From NCBI GenBank assembly GCA_031276105.1, contig JAISNS010000284.1:1-6019 (forward strand): a DNA stretch of 6,019 nucleotides, written 5' to 3'. The position numbers and the translations under genes were made by a program. This document shows positions 1 to 6,019 of the stretch, in pieces. Under the pieces are notes generated by a model. It saw only the letters and a program-made list of their open reading frames with translations. It was not told the DNA's origin and did no database searches. Positions within the stretch are counted from its first letter, which is position 1; each line of letters opens with the position of its first letter. Source of the stretch: Dysgonamonadaceae bacterium. GTDB taxonomy: Bacteria; Bacteroidota; Bacteroidia; Bacteroidales; Azobacteroidaceae.

Positions 1-56
<56 letters not shown>

Positions 57-68
57 CATAATTCCGTC

Positions 69-89
69 AACTTCCAAAGATTGGAAGTT
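69..89. repeat. Perfect 9-bp inverted repeat with 3-base loop
   Basis: AACTTCCAA (69-77) is followed by AGA and its exact reverse complement TTGGAAGTT (81-89). No T-run follows on either strand, so it is not a standard intrinsic terminator. A second pairing is possible between 62-71 and 111-120 (9 of 10 positions, with TTCCGT against ACGGAA uninterrupted); it shares bases 69-71 with the hairpin, so the two folds would partly compete. It may end an upstream transcript or be an operator; the function is unknown. Confidence 0.6.
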
Positions 90-154
90 AATAATGTGTA
101 ATAAATTGTTGTTTACGGAAGCTGCCATATTTGTTGATGTTTTACAAAAACCGC

Positions 155-237
155 TGCAAATGTAATTTGTTTAATCGGATTATGCAAATGTTTTTGATAA
201 AAATAAAAGAGTGGCGCAACGAAGGAATTATCCGATT
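155..237. repeat. Short direct and inverted repeats upstream of hisG
   Basis: The 9-mer TGCAAATGT occurs at 155-163 and again at 183-191, a 28-base step. AATCGGAT (173-180) has its reverse complement ATCCGATT at 230-237, just upstream of the likely -7 element at 244. Such elements could be regulator binding sites or part of a folded upstream region, but with AT-rich DNA chance is a real alternative. The rest of the 53-338 interval shows no gene, tRNA or riboswitch that I recognise. Confidence 0.3.
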
Positions 238-243
238 TTATGC

Positions 244-251
244 TAACTTTG
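244..251 (+). promoter_or_regulatory. Likely hisG operon promoter, -7 element TAACTTTG
   Basis: TAACTTTG fits the Bacteroidota primary sigma -7 consensus TAnnTTTG exactly and is followed by C, as is common. Transcription would start around 256-259, giving a 5' leader of about 80 bases before hisG. A TTTG-type -33 element is not visible at the usual spacing, so the call rests on the -7 box and its position upstream of the first operon gene. Confidence 0.55.
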
Positions 252-269
252 CCGTTGATAAAAGAAAAT

Positions 270-305
270 ATGATTCACTTGATGTATTATCATTGCAAAA
301 AGTAA
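270..305 (+). CDS. Possible 11-residue leader peptide with two His codons
   Basis: An ATG at 270 opens a reading frame MIHLMYYHCKK ending in TAA at 303-305, inside the predicted 5' leader of the his operon. It starts about 12 bases after the inferred transcription start and is preceded by a purine-rich stretch (AAAAGAAAA). Two of eleven residues are His, more than expected on average, but there is no His run such as in the enterobacterial his leader, and no GC-rich terminator hairpin lies between it and hisG. It could be a simple leader for translation-linked control or a chance ORF. Confidence 0.2.
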   Translation: MIHLMYYHCKK

Positions 306-338
306 TTTCCAAATTCCTATAATTTAATATTGTATCTT

Positions 339-1190
339 ATGTTACGTATTGCTATACAGGCCAAAGGCCGTTTGTTTGAAGAAACAATACATTTGCTCAA
401 TGAAGCAGGTATTAAATTGGAAACGAGTAAACGAAGTTTGCTTGTGACCTCCACTTCCTTTCCCGTCGAATTGCTGTTTCTCCGCGACGACGATATTCCT
501 CAAGCGGTAGCCGACGAAGCCGCCGATATCGGTATTGTCGGAGAAAATGAATTTCTGGAAAAACAGCAGCCGGCCGAAATTATTAAACGGCTGGGATTCA
601 GTAAATGCCGCCTTTCGTTGGCCATCCCGAAAGAAGAAGATTACCGGGGATTAACTTGGTTTGCCGGAAGGAAAATAGCCACATCGTATCCTTCCATTCT
701 GTCTGTTTTCCTGAAAAAGAATGCAATTAAAGCAGATATTCACGTGATTAGCGGCTCGGTCGAGATTGCTCCGGGAATCGGTTTGGCCGATGCTGTTTTC
801 GATATTGTCAGTTCGGGAAGCACCCTGATCAGCAATCATCTGAAAGAAGTGGAAGTAATCATGCACTCGGAGGCAGTGTTAATCGGAAACAAAAACCTGA
901 ATAAGGACAAACAGAATATACTCAAAGAATTACTGTTTCGTATCGATTCCGTTTTGGCCGCCGAAGACAAAAAATACATCCTCTTGAACGCTCCTAACGA
1001 TAAATTGCAGGAAATATTCACGATTCTTCCGGGAATGAAAAGCCCTACGGTATTGCCACTGGCGCAGGAGGGATGGAGTTCCATCCATTCGGTCATTGAT
1101 GAAAAACGGTTTTGGGAAATTATCGGTCAACTGAAAGCGATGGGCGCGGAAGGAATTTTGATTGTTCCAATCGAAAAAATGATTTTGTAA
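339..1190 (+). CDS. hisG: ATP phosphoribosyltransferase, long form (HisG)
   Basis: This enzyme catalyses the first, committed step of histidine synthesis, joining ATP and PRPP to phosphoribosyl-ATP in the cytoplasm. The 283-residue product begins MLRIAIQAKGRLFEE, the typical Bacteroides HisG start. The HisG signature and PRPP-binding region lie at about residues 142-163, including DIVSSGSTL. Residues of about 205-283 form the extra C-terminal domain of the long, hexameric HisG class, which by family knowledge binds histidine for feedback inhibition and needs no HisZ partner. The ATG at 339 is preferred over an in-frame TTG at 330, because family members start at MLR and no ribosome site favours the TTG. 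It is the first gene of the operon; its TAA stop directly abuts the hisD ATG. No defects are visible. Confidence 0.97.
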   Translation: MLRIAIQAKGRLFEETIHLLNEAGIKLETSKRSLLVTSTSFPVELLFLRDDDIPQAVADEAADIGIVGENEFLEKQQPAEIIKRLGFSKCRLSLAIPKEEDYRGLTWFAGRKIATSYPSILSVFLKKNAIKADIHVISGSVEIAPGIGLADAVFDIVSSGSTLISNHLKEVEVIMHSEAVLIGNKNLNKDKQNILKELLFRIDSVLAAEDKKYILLNAPNDKLQEIFTILPGMKSPTVLPLAQEGWSSIHSVIDEKRFWEIIGQLKAMGAEGILIVPIEKMIL

Positions 1191-2462
1191 ATGACGCATA
1201 AATATCCATCGGAAGAACAATGGGACGCACTCATCCGCCGTCCGGCTATCGACAACAGCCATCTGTTTGAAACGGTTCAGGCAATATTGGATGATGTGAA
1301 AAAACGAGGAGACGAAGCGGTGAAAGAATATGAGCGGAAGTTCGACCAAGTAACTTTAAGCAATTTGGCCGTATCCGAACAGGAAAAAGCAGAAGCAAAC
1401 GAACAGATTCCCGCCGACTTGAAAGAAGCTATTTGTATCGCCAAAACTCACATTGAGAAGTTTCATGCGGCGCAAAAACAGGAACTGCCGGTAGTAGAAA
1501 CGGCTCCCGGCGTGCGTTGTTGGCAGAAAGCTTCTGCGATTGAAAAAGTCGGCTTGTATATTCCCGGCGGAACGGCGCCTTTGTTTTCTACCGTTTTGAT
1601 GTTAGCCGTTCCGGCAAAAATTGCCGGATGCAAGGAAATCGTTCTCTGTTCGCCCCCCAACAACGAAGGGAAGATTCATCCGGCCATTCTTTTTGCCGCC
1701 GGAATAGCGGGAGTTGACGCCATTTTCAAAACAGGAGGCGTTCAGGCGATCGGCGCCATGGCTTATGGAACGGAAAGCATTCCCCATGTCTATAAAATAT
1801 TCGGCCCCGGCAATCAATACGTTACGGCTGCCAAACAATGGGTTGCGTTAAAAGGCGTTGCCATCGACATGCCTGCCGGACCTTCGGAAGTAGAAGTAAT
1901 CGCCGACGAAACGGCTAATCCGGTCTTTGTGGCTGCCGACTTGCTTTCGCAGGCCGAACACGGCGTTGACAGTCAGGCTATTCTGCTTACTTCCTCCGAA
2001 AAATTGGCGGAAGCGGTCGAACAGGAAATTGCCCGGCAATTAGAAACGCTTCCCCGCAAAGCAATTGCAGAAAAAGCATTGGCCAACAGCCGGATAATCG
2101 TTTTGAAAAACCGGGAAGAAATCATCGAACTCACCAACCGTTACGCGCCCGAACATTTAATTATTGAAACCGCAGATTATCAGGCTATCGCCGACCGGAT
2201 AACCAACGCCGGATCGGTTTTTCTCGGCCATTTCACACCGGAAAGCGCAGGAGATTACGCTTCCGGCACCAATCATACGCTTCCGACCAATGGCTATGCC
2301 AAAGCATATAGCGGCGTGAACCTGGACAGTTTTATAAAAAAGATTACTTTTCAGCAAATTTCGGAAGATGGTCTTAAACAATTGGGAACTACGATTCAAA
2401 CGATGGCCGAACATGAACAGTTAGAGGCACATAAAAATGCAGTAAACGTAAGAATAAATTGA
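1191..2462 (+). CDS. hisD: Histidinol dehydrogenase (HisD)
   Basis: HisD oxidises L-histidinol to L-histidine in two NAD-dependent steps, the last reactions of the pathway. The 423 residues match the family length (about 425-435). The family signature starts near residue 225 ([12 protein letters not shown]). Catalytic and zinc-binding positions known from the E. coli enzyme are all present with a constant offset of five: Gln254 and His257 in SQAEHG, the base pair Glu321-His322 in PEHL, Asp355 in GDYASG, and His414 near the C terminus. The start codon follows the hisG stop with no gap (TAAATG), which suggests translational coupling or re-initiation. The next gene, hisC, begins 10 bases after the stop. 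The reading frame is intact and the protein should be active. Confidence 0.98.
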   Translation: MTHKYPSEEQWDALIRRPAIDNSHLFETVQAILDDVKKRGDEAVKEYERKFDQVTLSNLAVSEQEKAEANEQIPADLKEAICIAKTHIEKFHAAQKQELPVVETAPGVRCWQKASAIEKVGLYIPGGTAPLFSTVLMLAVPAKIAGCKEIVLCSPPNNEGKIHPAILFAAGIAGVDAIFKTGGVQAIGAMAYGTESIPHVYKIFGPGNQYVTAAKQWVALKGVAIDMPAGPSEVEVIADETANPVFVAADLLSQAEHGVDSQAILLTSSEKLAEAVEQEIARQLETLPRKAIAEKALANSRIIVLKNREEIIELTNRYAPEHLIIETADYQAIADRITNAGSVFLGHFTPESAGDYASGTNHTLPTNGYAKAYSGVNLDSFIKKITFQQISEDGLKQLGTTIQTMAEHEQLEAHKNAVNVRIN

Positions 2463-2472
2463 ATTATATCGC

Positions 2473-3606
2473 ATGAATTTAGAATTATCAGTCAGAAAAA
2501 ACATTTACAGTCTCAAGCCCTATTCCTGTGCAAGAGATGAATTTAAGGGAGAAGCTTCCGTTTATATGGATGCAAATGAAAATCCGTACAACAGGCCGTA
2601 CAATCGCTATCCGGACCCTTTGCAAACCGCGCTCAAAGAAAAAATCGCCCGGATTAAAAATGTACGCCCTACTCAAATCATGATCGGTAACGGTAGCGAC
2701 GAGTGTATCGACTTGGTTTTCCGTATCTTTTGCGAACCGAAAAAAGACGCTGTCGTAGCGATTGAACCGACTTACGGTATGTATAAAGTCTGCGCGGATA
2801 TAAACAACGTGAAATATACGAAAGTTCTGTTGGATAAAAACTTTCAATTGGACGCAGAAAAACTGTTGGCGGAAACGGACGAACGCACGAAAGCCGTTTT
2901 CCTTTGCTCGCCGAATAATCCTTCGGGAAATCTGTTGAAACGTCAGGAAATACAAAAAGTAATTGAAAAACTGAATGGAATTGTCGTCATTGATGAAGCG
3001 TATATTGATTTTTCGGGCGCACCTTCGTGGTTGAACGAATTGGATAAATACCCCAATCTCATTGTTTTGCATACATTTTCAAAAGCATGGGGACTGGCTT
3101 CCGTGCGCTGCGGACTGGCTTTTGCTTCCGAAGAAATCATCGCTTTGTTCAACAAGGTGAAATATCCGTACAATGTCAATTGCCTCACCCAGCGTTATGT
3201 TGCCGGACAATTGGACGAAGGCGAGCAATTTAAAAATGAATGTGTGAAACTGGTTTTAGACGAAAAAGAGCCGCTTATTAAAGCCTTAGAGTCGCTGAAA
3301 TGTGTAAAAAAAATATATCCTTCCGACGCCAATTTCCTTTTGGTAAAAGTAAATAACGCCGAACAAATTTATAAGGGATTAGTCGAACAGGGAATCATTG
3401 TCCGGAACAGAAGTTCCATTTCCCTGTGTAATAATTGTATAAGAATTACAATAGGAACAAAAAAAGAAAACCATACCTTGATAAAAGTTTTAAAAATGTT
3501 AGATTCGGATTTACTGAATAGCAACAATAAGCCGCTTGCGAAAAAATCGCCGCGTAAAGCGAAAGTATTATTCCCCGAAGTTTTTGAAAATGAAGATATT
3601 GATTAA
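2473..3606 (+). CDS. hisC: Histidinol-phosphate aminotransferase (HisC) with C-terminal tail
   Basis: HisC is a PLP enzyme of aminotransferase fold type I that converts imidazole-acetol phosphate and glutamate to histidinol phosphate and 2-oxoglutarate. The conserved sites are visible: SPNNPSG with Asn148-Asn149, Asp174 and Tyr177 in IDEAYIDF, the PLP-binding Lys204 in TFSKAWGL, and substrate carboxylate-binding Arg324 in CIRITIGT. The aminotransferase domain ends near residue 342-346, about where Bacteroides HisC proteins usually stop. Here about 30 more residues follow, first basic ([12 protein letters not shown]) and then acidic (EVFENEDID). The tail is in frame and runs to the TAA that abuts the hisB ATG. 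It does not interrupt the catalytic domain, so activity is expected; the role of the tail is unknown. Confidence 0.96.
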   Translation: MNLELSVRKNIYSLKPYSCARDEFKGEASVYMDANENPYNRPYNRYPDPLQTALKEKIARIKNVRPTQIMIGNGSDECIDLVFRIFCEPKKDAVVAIEPTYGMYKVCADINNVKYTKVLLDKNFQLDAEKLLAETDERTKAVFLCSPNNPSGNLLKRQEIQKVIEKLNGIVVIDEAYIDFSGAPSWLNELDKYPNLIVLHTFSKAWGLASVRCGLAFASEEIIALFNKVKYPYNVNCLTQRYVAGQLDEGEQFKNECVKLVLDEKEPLIKALESLKCVKKIYPSDANFLLVKVNNAEQIYKGLVEQGIIVRNRSSISLCNNCIRITIGTKKENHTLIKVLKMLDSDLLNSNNKPLAKKSPRKAKVLFPEVFENEDID

Positions 3607-4719
3607 ATGAAAAAACAAGCGCTTTTCATCGATCGCGACGGTACTTTGATTGTCGAACCGCCCGTTACCTGCCAGATTGACAATCTGGAACAACTGGCAT
3701 TTCTTCCGGGCGTTATCCGTAACCTGTATTTTATCCGGAAAAACATGAATTTCGAATTTGTTATGGTAAGTAATCAGGACGGATTGGGAACGCCGGCTTA
3801 TCCGCGCAAAAATTTCGATACCGTTCAGGGAAAGATGCTGGATATTCTGAAAGGTGAAGGCATTACTTTCGATAAAATATTGATAGATTCCTCCATGCCT
3901 GAAGAAAATTTACCTACCCGGAAACCGGGCATAGCCATGCTGACGGAATACCTGACCGGCGATTACGATTTGACAAACTCGTTTGTCATCGGCGACCGCC
4001 TGACGGACGTGGAATTGGCTAAAAATCTCGGCTGTAAGGCCATTTTGATTAATAAGGAAGATTTACCGGATGAGTTAAAACTCTTTTGTGCTTTAACGAC
4101 AAACGATTGGGATAAAATTTCCGAATATCTTTTTGCCAAAGAGCGGCGATCGGTTGTTCGAAGAATTACCAAAGAAACGGATGTTCTGGTTGATATGAAT
4201 TTGGAAGGCAATGGAAAAACCGATATATCAACCGGTTTACACTTTTTCGACCACATGCTGGAACAAATCGGTAAACATTCGGGCATGAATTTGGTTATAA
4301 CAGTAAAAGGCGATTTGGAAGTGGACGAACATCATACGATTGAAGATACGGGAATTGCCTTGGGCGAGGCTTTGTTGCAGGCCTTAGGCGATAAAAGGGG
4401 AATTGAACGTTATGGTTATTATTTGCCTATGGATGACTGTTTATGCGCTGTTGCGCTTGATTTTGGCGGTCGTCCGTGGTTGGTGTGGGACGCTACATTC
4501 AAGCGGGAAAAAGTAGGCGACGTCCCGACGGAAATGTTCATTCACTTTTTTAAATCATTAAGCGATGCGGCAAAAATGAATTTGAATATTCGGGCAGAAG
4601 GTCAAAATGAACACCATAAAATTGAAGGAATATTCAAAGGATTTGCCAAAGCGATTAAAATGGCGATTCGAAGAGATATATTTCACTATGAATTACCAAG
4701 TACAAAAGGAATTTTGTAA
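3607..4719 (+). CDS. hisB: Bifunctional histidinol-phosphatase / imidazoleglycerol-phosphate dehydratase (HisB)
   Basis: Two domains are fused in 370 residues. The N-terminal HAD phosphatase (about 1-170) hydrolyses histidinol phosphate: it has nucleophile Asp9 and Asp11 in IDRDGT, motif II Ser55-Asn56, Lys106 and acidic motif III GDRLTD (Asp130, Asp134). The C-terminal domain (about 180-370) dehydrates imidazole-glycerol phosphate; its metal-binding signatures are FDHML (214-218), DEHHTIED (240-247) and NEHHKIE (334-340). The structural zinc site of the E. coli phosphatase (CxH...CxC) is absent: the aligned positions are Asp94, Ser96, Leu102 and Thr104. As I recall, Bacteroides HisB proteins also lack these residues, so this is probably a lineage trait rather than damage. 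The start abuts the hisC stop (TAAATG). It is the last his gene in the cluster. Confidence 0.97.
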   Translation: MKKQALFIDRDGTLIVEPPVTCQIDNLEQLAFLPGVIRNLYFIRKNMNFEFVMVSNQDGLGTPAYPRKNFDTVQGKMLDILKGEGITFDKILIDSSMPEENLPTRKPGIAMLTEYLTGDYDLTNSFVIGDRLTDVELAKNLGCKAILINKEDLPDELKLFCALTTNDWDKISEYLFAKERRSVVRRITKETDVLVDMNLEGNGKTDISTGLHFFDHMLEQIGKHSGMNLVITVKGDLEVDEHHTIEDTGIALGEALLQALGDKRGIERYGYYLPMDDCLCAVALDFGGRPWLVWDATFKREKVGDVPTEMFIHFFKSLSDAAKMNLNIRAEGQNEHHKIEGIFKGFAKAIKMAIRRDIFHYELPSTKGIL

Positions 4720-4727
4720 AAAATGAG

Positions 4728-4735
4728 TATATTTG
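4728..4735 (+). promoter_or_regulatory. Likely promoter of the SPOR lipoprotein gene, -7 element TATATTTG
   Basis: TATATTTG matches TAnnTTTG exactly and is followed by TCCCC, nine bases after the hisB stop. The predicted transcription start is near 4740-4743. This leaves about 25 bases before the ATG at 4767 but only a few before the ATG at 4746, which helps choose the start. No clear TTTG -33 box is found at about 19 bases spacing; the TTTTG at 4712-4716 is too close. Confidence 0.55.
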
Positions 4736-4766
4736 TCCCCAAATTATGTACATAAAAAAGAAAAAT

Positions 4767-5231
4767 ATGAAATCGAAAGTTTATTTATTTGGGCTTGCAG
4801 TTACTTTTTTGTTTTCGTTAAATGCCTGTAAGCCGAAACAAAGCGCCTATAAGGCCGCTTATGAAGCCGCAAAAGCAAGGGAATTACAGGAAACGACCGC
4901 TCGCCCGATTGAAGAAGTAATCCCCGTTGCGAAACCAACAGAAGAAGATTTTCAAAAGGAAAAGGTAACGCTTATCGAAGGGAACAGCATTCACCGGTTC
5001 AATGTCGTTATCGGCAGTTTTATCAATCCGACTAACGCTAAGTCGTTGAAAGAAAGAATGGAGCATCAAGGTTATTCTCCCGTGTTAGCACAAAATGAAA
5101 AAGGGATGTACCGCGTAATTCTGGCTTCTTTTAACAATCGCTCTCAAGCGGTGGACGAAAGAGACGCAATTAAGGAGCGCTTCTCTCCCGAATTTGCAGA
5201 TGCTTGGTTGCTGGAACAAGAGAGCTATTAA
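4767..5231 (+). CDS. SPOR-domain lipoprotein
   Basis: The 154-residue product has a lipoprotein signal peptide: MKSK, a hydrophobic stretch (5-18) and a lipobox LNAC with the acylated Cys at residue 21. A charged, Ala/Glu/Pro-rich linker (22-75) has a short helical YKAAYEAAKAREL segment. Residues of about 76-150 form a SPOR domain (FNVVIGSF at 78-85, then MYRVILASF), a fold known to bind peptidoglycan lacking stem peptides, often at the division site. The protein is therefore probably anchored in a cell-envelope membrane and touches the cell wall. An in-frame ATG at 4746 would add seven residues, but it lies almost at the predicted transcription start, so 4767 is preferred. It has its own promoter and terminator, and its link to the his genes is positional only. 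Similar lipoproteins beside hisB are familiar from Bacteroides, to my recollection. Confidence 0.88.
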   Translation: MKSKVYLFGLAVTFLFSLNACKPKQSAYKAAYEAAKARELQETTARPIEEVIPVAKPTEEDFQKEKVTLIEGNSIHRFNVVIGSFINPTNAKSLKERMEHQGYSPVLAQNEKGMYRVILASFNNRSQAVDERDAIKERFSPEFADAWLLEQESY

Positions 5232-5252
5232 ACGAGGAAAAAAGAGCGAAAA

Positions 5253-5299
5253 CCAAATATACCCCCGGCATCTTAAAACGTCGGGGGTGTTTGGGTTTA
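5253..5299 (+). terminator. Intrinsic terminator-like hairpin after the SPOR gene
   Basis: ACCCCCGGC (5261-5269) pairs with GTCGGGGGT (5280-5288) over nine positions with one G-U pair and a 10-base loop. An outer stem CCAAA/TTTGG (5253-5257 with 5290-5294) extends it after a small internal loop. Only a short T-run (TTT, 5296-5298) follows. The strong GC stem, 21 bases after the stop codon, makes it the likely transcript end. Confidence 0.7.
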
Positions 5300-5307
5300 A
5301 TACTTGA

Positions 5308-5430
5308 ATCACAGAGAAAACAAAACCTGAATTTAGGAATGTACTCAAAGAACTATCCCTGCCCTTCAATTGGAACGAAATACGTACGATGATGCTAATT
5401 TCCGGTAAATTAAAATTTATAAAACATTGA
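5308..5430 (+). other. Open 40-codon stretch without a start, possible gene remnant
   Basis: Between a TGA at 5305-5307 and another at 5428-5430 the + strand stays open and reads like real protein, for example FRNVLKELSLPFNWNEIR. There is no start codon near its beginning, and it lies directly after the terminator. I do not recognise the family. It may be the degraded 3' part of a gene or chance. Its stop overlaps the TTG start of the following small ORF. Confidence 0.2.
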
Positions 5431-5702
5431 AAAGATGTTTATTTTTCTTTATTCTCATTCCATTATGTAGCAACATAATTGGCAACGATACAATCATTAT
5501 TGGAAATGGAATGTATGGTATTGATAATAATTTAAAGATCTCTTTTTACGCAGGACAATCCACTCTCAACCCACCTTATACAAGCGTCACAGTACGTTTA
5601 AATTCTATATTGTTGACACAATTAACCGAGGAATGTGTCTGTCCAATCCCTATATTCAATTCAAGATACAAAAAGGGAAAAGTAAAACGCCGACGTTTTT
5701 GA
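5427..5702 (+). CDS. Hypothetical TTG-start ORF with signal-peptide-like N terminus, probably chimeric
   Basis: From the TTG at 5427 the product begins MKRCLFFFILIPLCSNIIGN, which has the basic start and hydrophobic core of a secretion signal. I do not recognise the following residues (to about residue 38). From about 5543 the same DNA, read in another frame, is a tyrosine recombinase fragment, so the rest of this 91-residue ORF is likely out-of-frame translation ending in a basic tail (KKGKVKRRRF). The best reading is the 5' end of a truncated secreted-protein gene joined to recombinase debris. It could equally be wholly spurious: it has a TTG start and no clear promoter or ribosome site. 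Confidence 0.25.
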   Translation: MKRCLFFFILIPLCSNIIGNDTIIIGNGMYGIDNNLKISFYAGQSTLNPPYTSVTVRLNSILLTQLTEECVCPIPIFNSRYKKGKVKRRRF

Positions 5703-5767
5703 GCGAATCGGAAATAAAACAGATTCAAGCATATACGCCGGTCAATGAAAGATTGCAGAAAGTAAAG
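5543..5767 (+). pseudogene. Tyrosine recombinase remnant, middle part, + strand
   Basis: In the frame starting at 5531 the translation contains RRTIHSQPTLYKRHSTFK, SNPYIQFKIQKGKSKTPTFL and ESEIKQIQAYTPVNERLQKV. These match, from memory of the family, the end of the N-terminal SAM-like DNA-binding domain and the linker into the catalytic domain of Bacteroidota phage-type integrases. About 75 residues are recognisable. There is no start codon, the catalytic domain with the R...H-R-H...Y residues is missing, and after QKVK the frame turns to unrelated sequence, stopping at 5795-5797. The missing upstream part lies on the opposite strand immediately to the right. The fragment cannot make an active enzyme. 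Confidence 0.7.
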
Positions 5768-5906
5768 CATCGAAATCGGCAATGTTTTCATACGTAATGT
5801 CCGAAAAGACTTTAATCCGGCCAAATTCCTGAATTTGTCGAATCAAAACATTGTGGTGTTCCATTATGGCCGCCGATGGGTTCCACTTTCGCAAAGAATC
5901 TATAAT
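5760..5906 (-). pseudogene. Tyrosine recombinase remnant, N-terminal part, - strand
   Basis: Read on the - strand from 5906 down to 5760, 49 residues include SLRKWNPSAAIMEHHNVLIR, FGRIKVFSDITYENIADFDA and a final LL. This is the N-terminal SAM-like domain of the same recombinase type, ending just where the + strand fragment begins (RRTIHSQP). The two pieces complement each other with no duplicated protein segment and overlap by the 8 bases AAGTAAAG at 5760-5767. After residue LL the - strand frame enters the reverse complement of the + fragment and stops within six codons. The arrangement is most simply an inversion that broke one gene; two independent remnants are the alternative. Confidence 0.62.
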
Positions 5907-5908
5907 CG

Positions 5909-5947
5909 CCAAAACGAATTGTCCCCAAAACCCAAAACGAATTGTCC
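5909..5947. repeat. 16-bp direct repeat, 23-bp period
   Basis: CCAAAACGAATTGTCC occurs at 5909-5924 and 5932-5947 without mismatch. The 7-base spacer CCAAAAC equals the first seven bases of the repeat, so the array looks like two full copies and one partial copy. It sits exactly at the outer edge of the - strand recombinase remnant. Repeated short sites of this kind occur at the ends of some insertion sequences (for example IS21-type termini, which carry several transposase-binding repeats), but the family cannot be named from this sequence. Confidence 0.85.
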
Positions 5948-5948
5948 A

Positions 5949-6017
5949 TTAAAATTCGATCATACTCTCTGCGTATTCACTCCAATTAGCTTCGCTTTGA
6001 TAGGACGACAGACTTCC
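5949..6017 (-). CDS. Possible 3' end of a gene running in from the right edge
   Basis: On the - strand the window edge opens a frame of 22 codons ending in TAA (5949-5951), including SYQSEANWSEYAESMIEF. Its composition looks protein-like, and the stop lies directly before the direct repeat. I do not recognise it, and the + strand of the same stretch is also open, so coding status is uncertain. It could be the C terminus of a gene interrupted by, or belonging to, a mobile element. Confidence 0.22.
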   Translation of the reverse strand, partial: GSLSSYQSEANWSEYAESMIEF

Positions 6018-6019
6018 TG

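Noticed and set aside
69..89. Hairpin as an intrinsic terminator of an upstream gene
   Set aside because: The stem is moderately AT-rich and no T-run follows on either strand; kept only as an inverted repeat.
106..133. Second promoter-like pattern: TTG, 17 bases, then CATATTTG
   Set aside because: The first base of the -7 box does not fit and it is 200 bases from hisG; the exact match at 244-251 is a better candidate.
131..322. 63-codon TTG-start ORF upstream of hisG
   Set aside because: It spans the predicted promoter, has low-complexity AT-driven composition and no recognisable protein feature; it is most likely chance.
330..338. Alternative TTG start of hisG, three codons upstream
   Set aside because: Family members begin at MLRIA, matching the ATG at 339; nothing favours the TTG.
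2488..3072. 194-codon - strand ORF opposite hisC
   Set aside because: It is an antisense shadow of a clear hisC coding frame and has a composition unlike a real protein.
4746..4766. Upstream ATG for the SPOR lipoprotein
   Set aside because: It lies almost at the transcription start inferred from TATATTTG, and the second ATG gives a normal lipoprotein signal peptide.
5204..5392. 62-codon + strand ORF overlapping the end of the SPOR gene
   Set aside because: It starts inside the SPOR gene in another frame and runs through the terminator hairpin; likely chance.
5576..5824. 82-codon - strand ORF
   Set aside because: It is out of frame with the - strand recombinase piece and antisense to the + strand piece; no independent support.
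5909..5947. CRISPR array
   Set aside because: The units are only 16 bp with a 7-bp spacer that is part of the repeat itself, and there are no cas genes.

Overview
The window looks like chromosomal DNA from a member of the Bacteroidales (phylum Bacteroidota). The reasons are the gene order hisG-hisD-hisC-hisB, a long-form HisG, a fused two-domain HisB, -7 promoter elements of the TAnnTTTG type without clear Shine-Dalgarno sequences, a Bacteroides-type SPOR lipoprotein, and remnants of a Bacteroidota-type tyrosine recombinase. Genus and species cannot be fixed from the sequence alone.

Layout. Positions 1-52 are a pure (TG)26 microsatellite cut by the window edge. Positions 53-338 are AT-rich intergenic DNA holding a 9-bp perfect hairpin (69-89), a 9-bp direct repeat, an 8-bp inverted repeat, a likely -7 promoter element (244-251) and an 11-codon leader ORF with two His codons. 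Positions 339-4719 are four tightly packed, intact histidine biosynthesis genes on the + strand. They are separated by 0, 10 and 0 bases. Positions 4767-5231 encode a small SPOR-domain lipoprotein with its own -7 element in the 3' edge of the his operon, and a GC-rich hairpin follows at 5253-5294.

The last 700 bases are different: AT-rich, with no intact conserved gene. They hold a short TTG-start ORF with a signal-peptide-like N terminus and two pieces of a tyrosine recombinase in opposite orientations. The N-terminal piece is on the - strand and the middle piece on the + strand, meeting at an 8-base overlap. Next to them lies a 16-bp direct repeat with a 23-bp period, then the possible 3' end of a further gene running off the window. 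This is best read as a decayed, rearranged mobile-element scar behind a conserved core operon.

How the genes work together. HisG starts the pathway from ATP and PRPP. HisB (dehydratase domain), HisC, HisB (phosphatase domain) and HisD carry out the last steps, from imidazole-glycerol phosphate to histidine. The middle-pathway genes (hisH, hisA, hisF, hisI/E) are not in the window and must lie elsewhere if the pathway is complete. I did not find a convincing new biological system; the most unusual locus is the inverted recombinase remnant with its neighbouring repeats.
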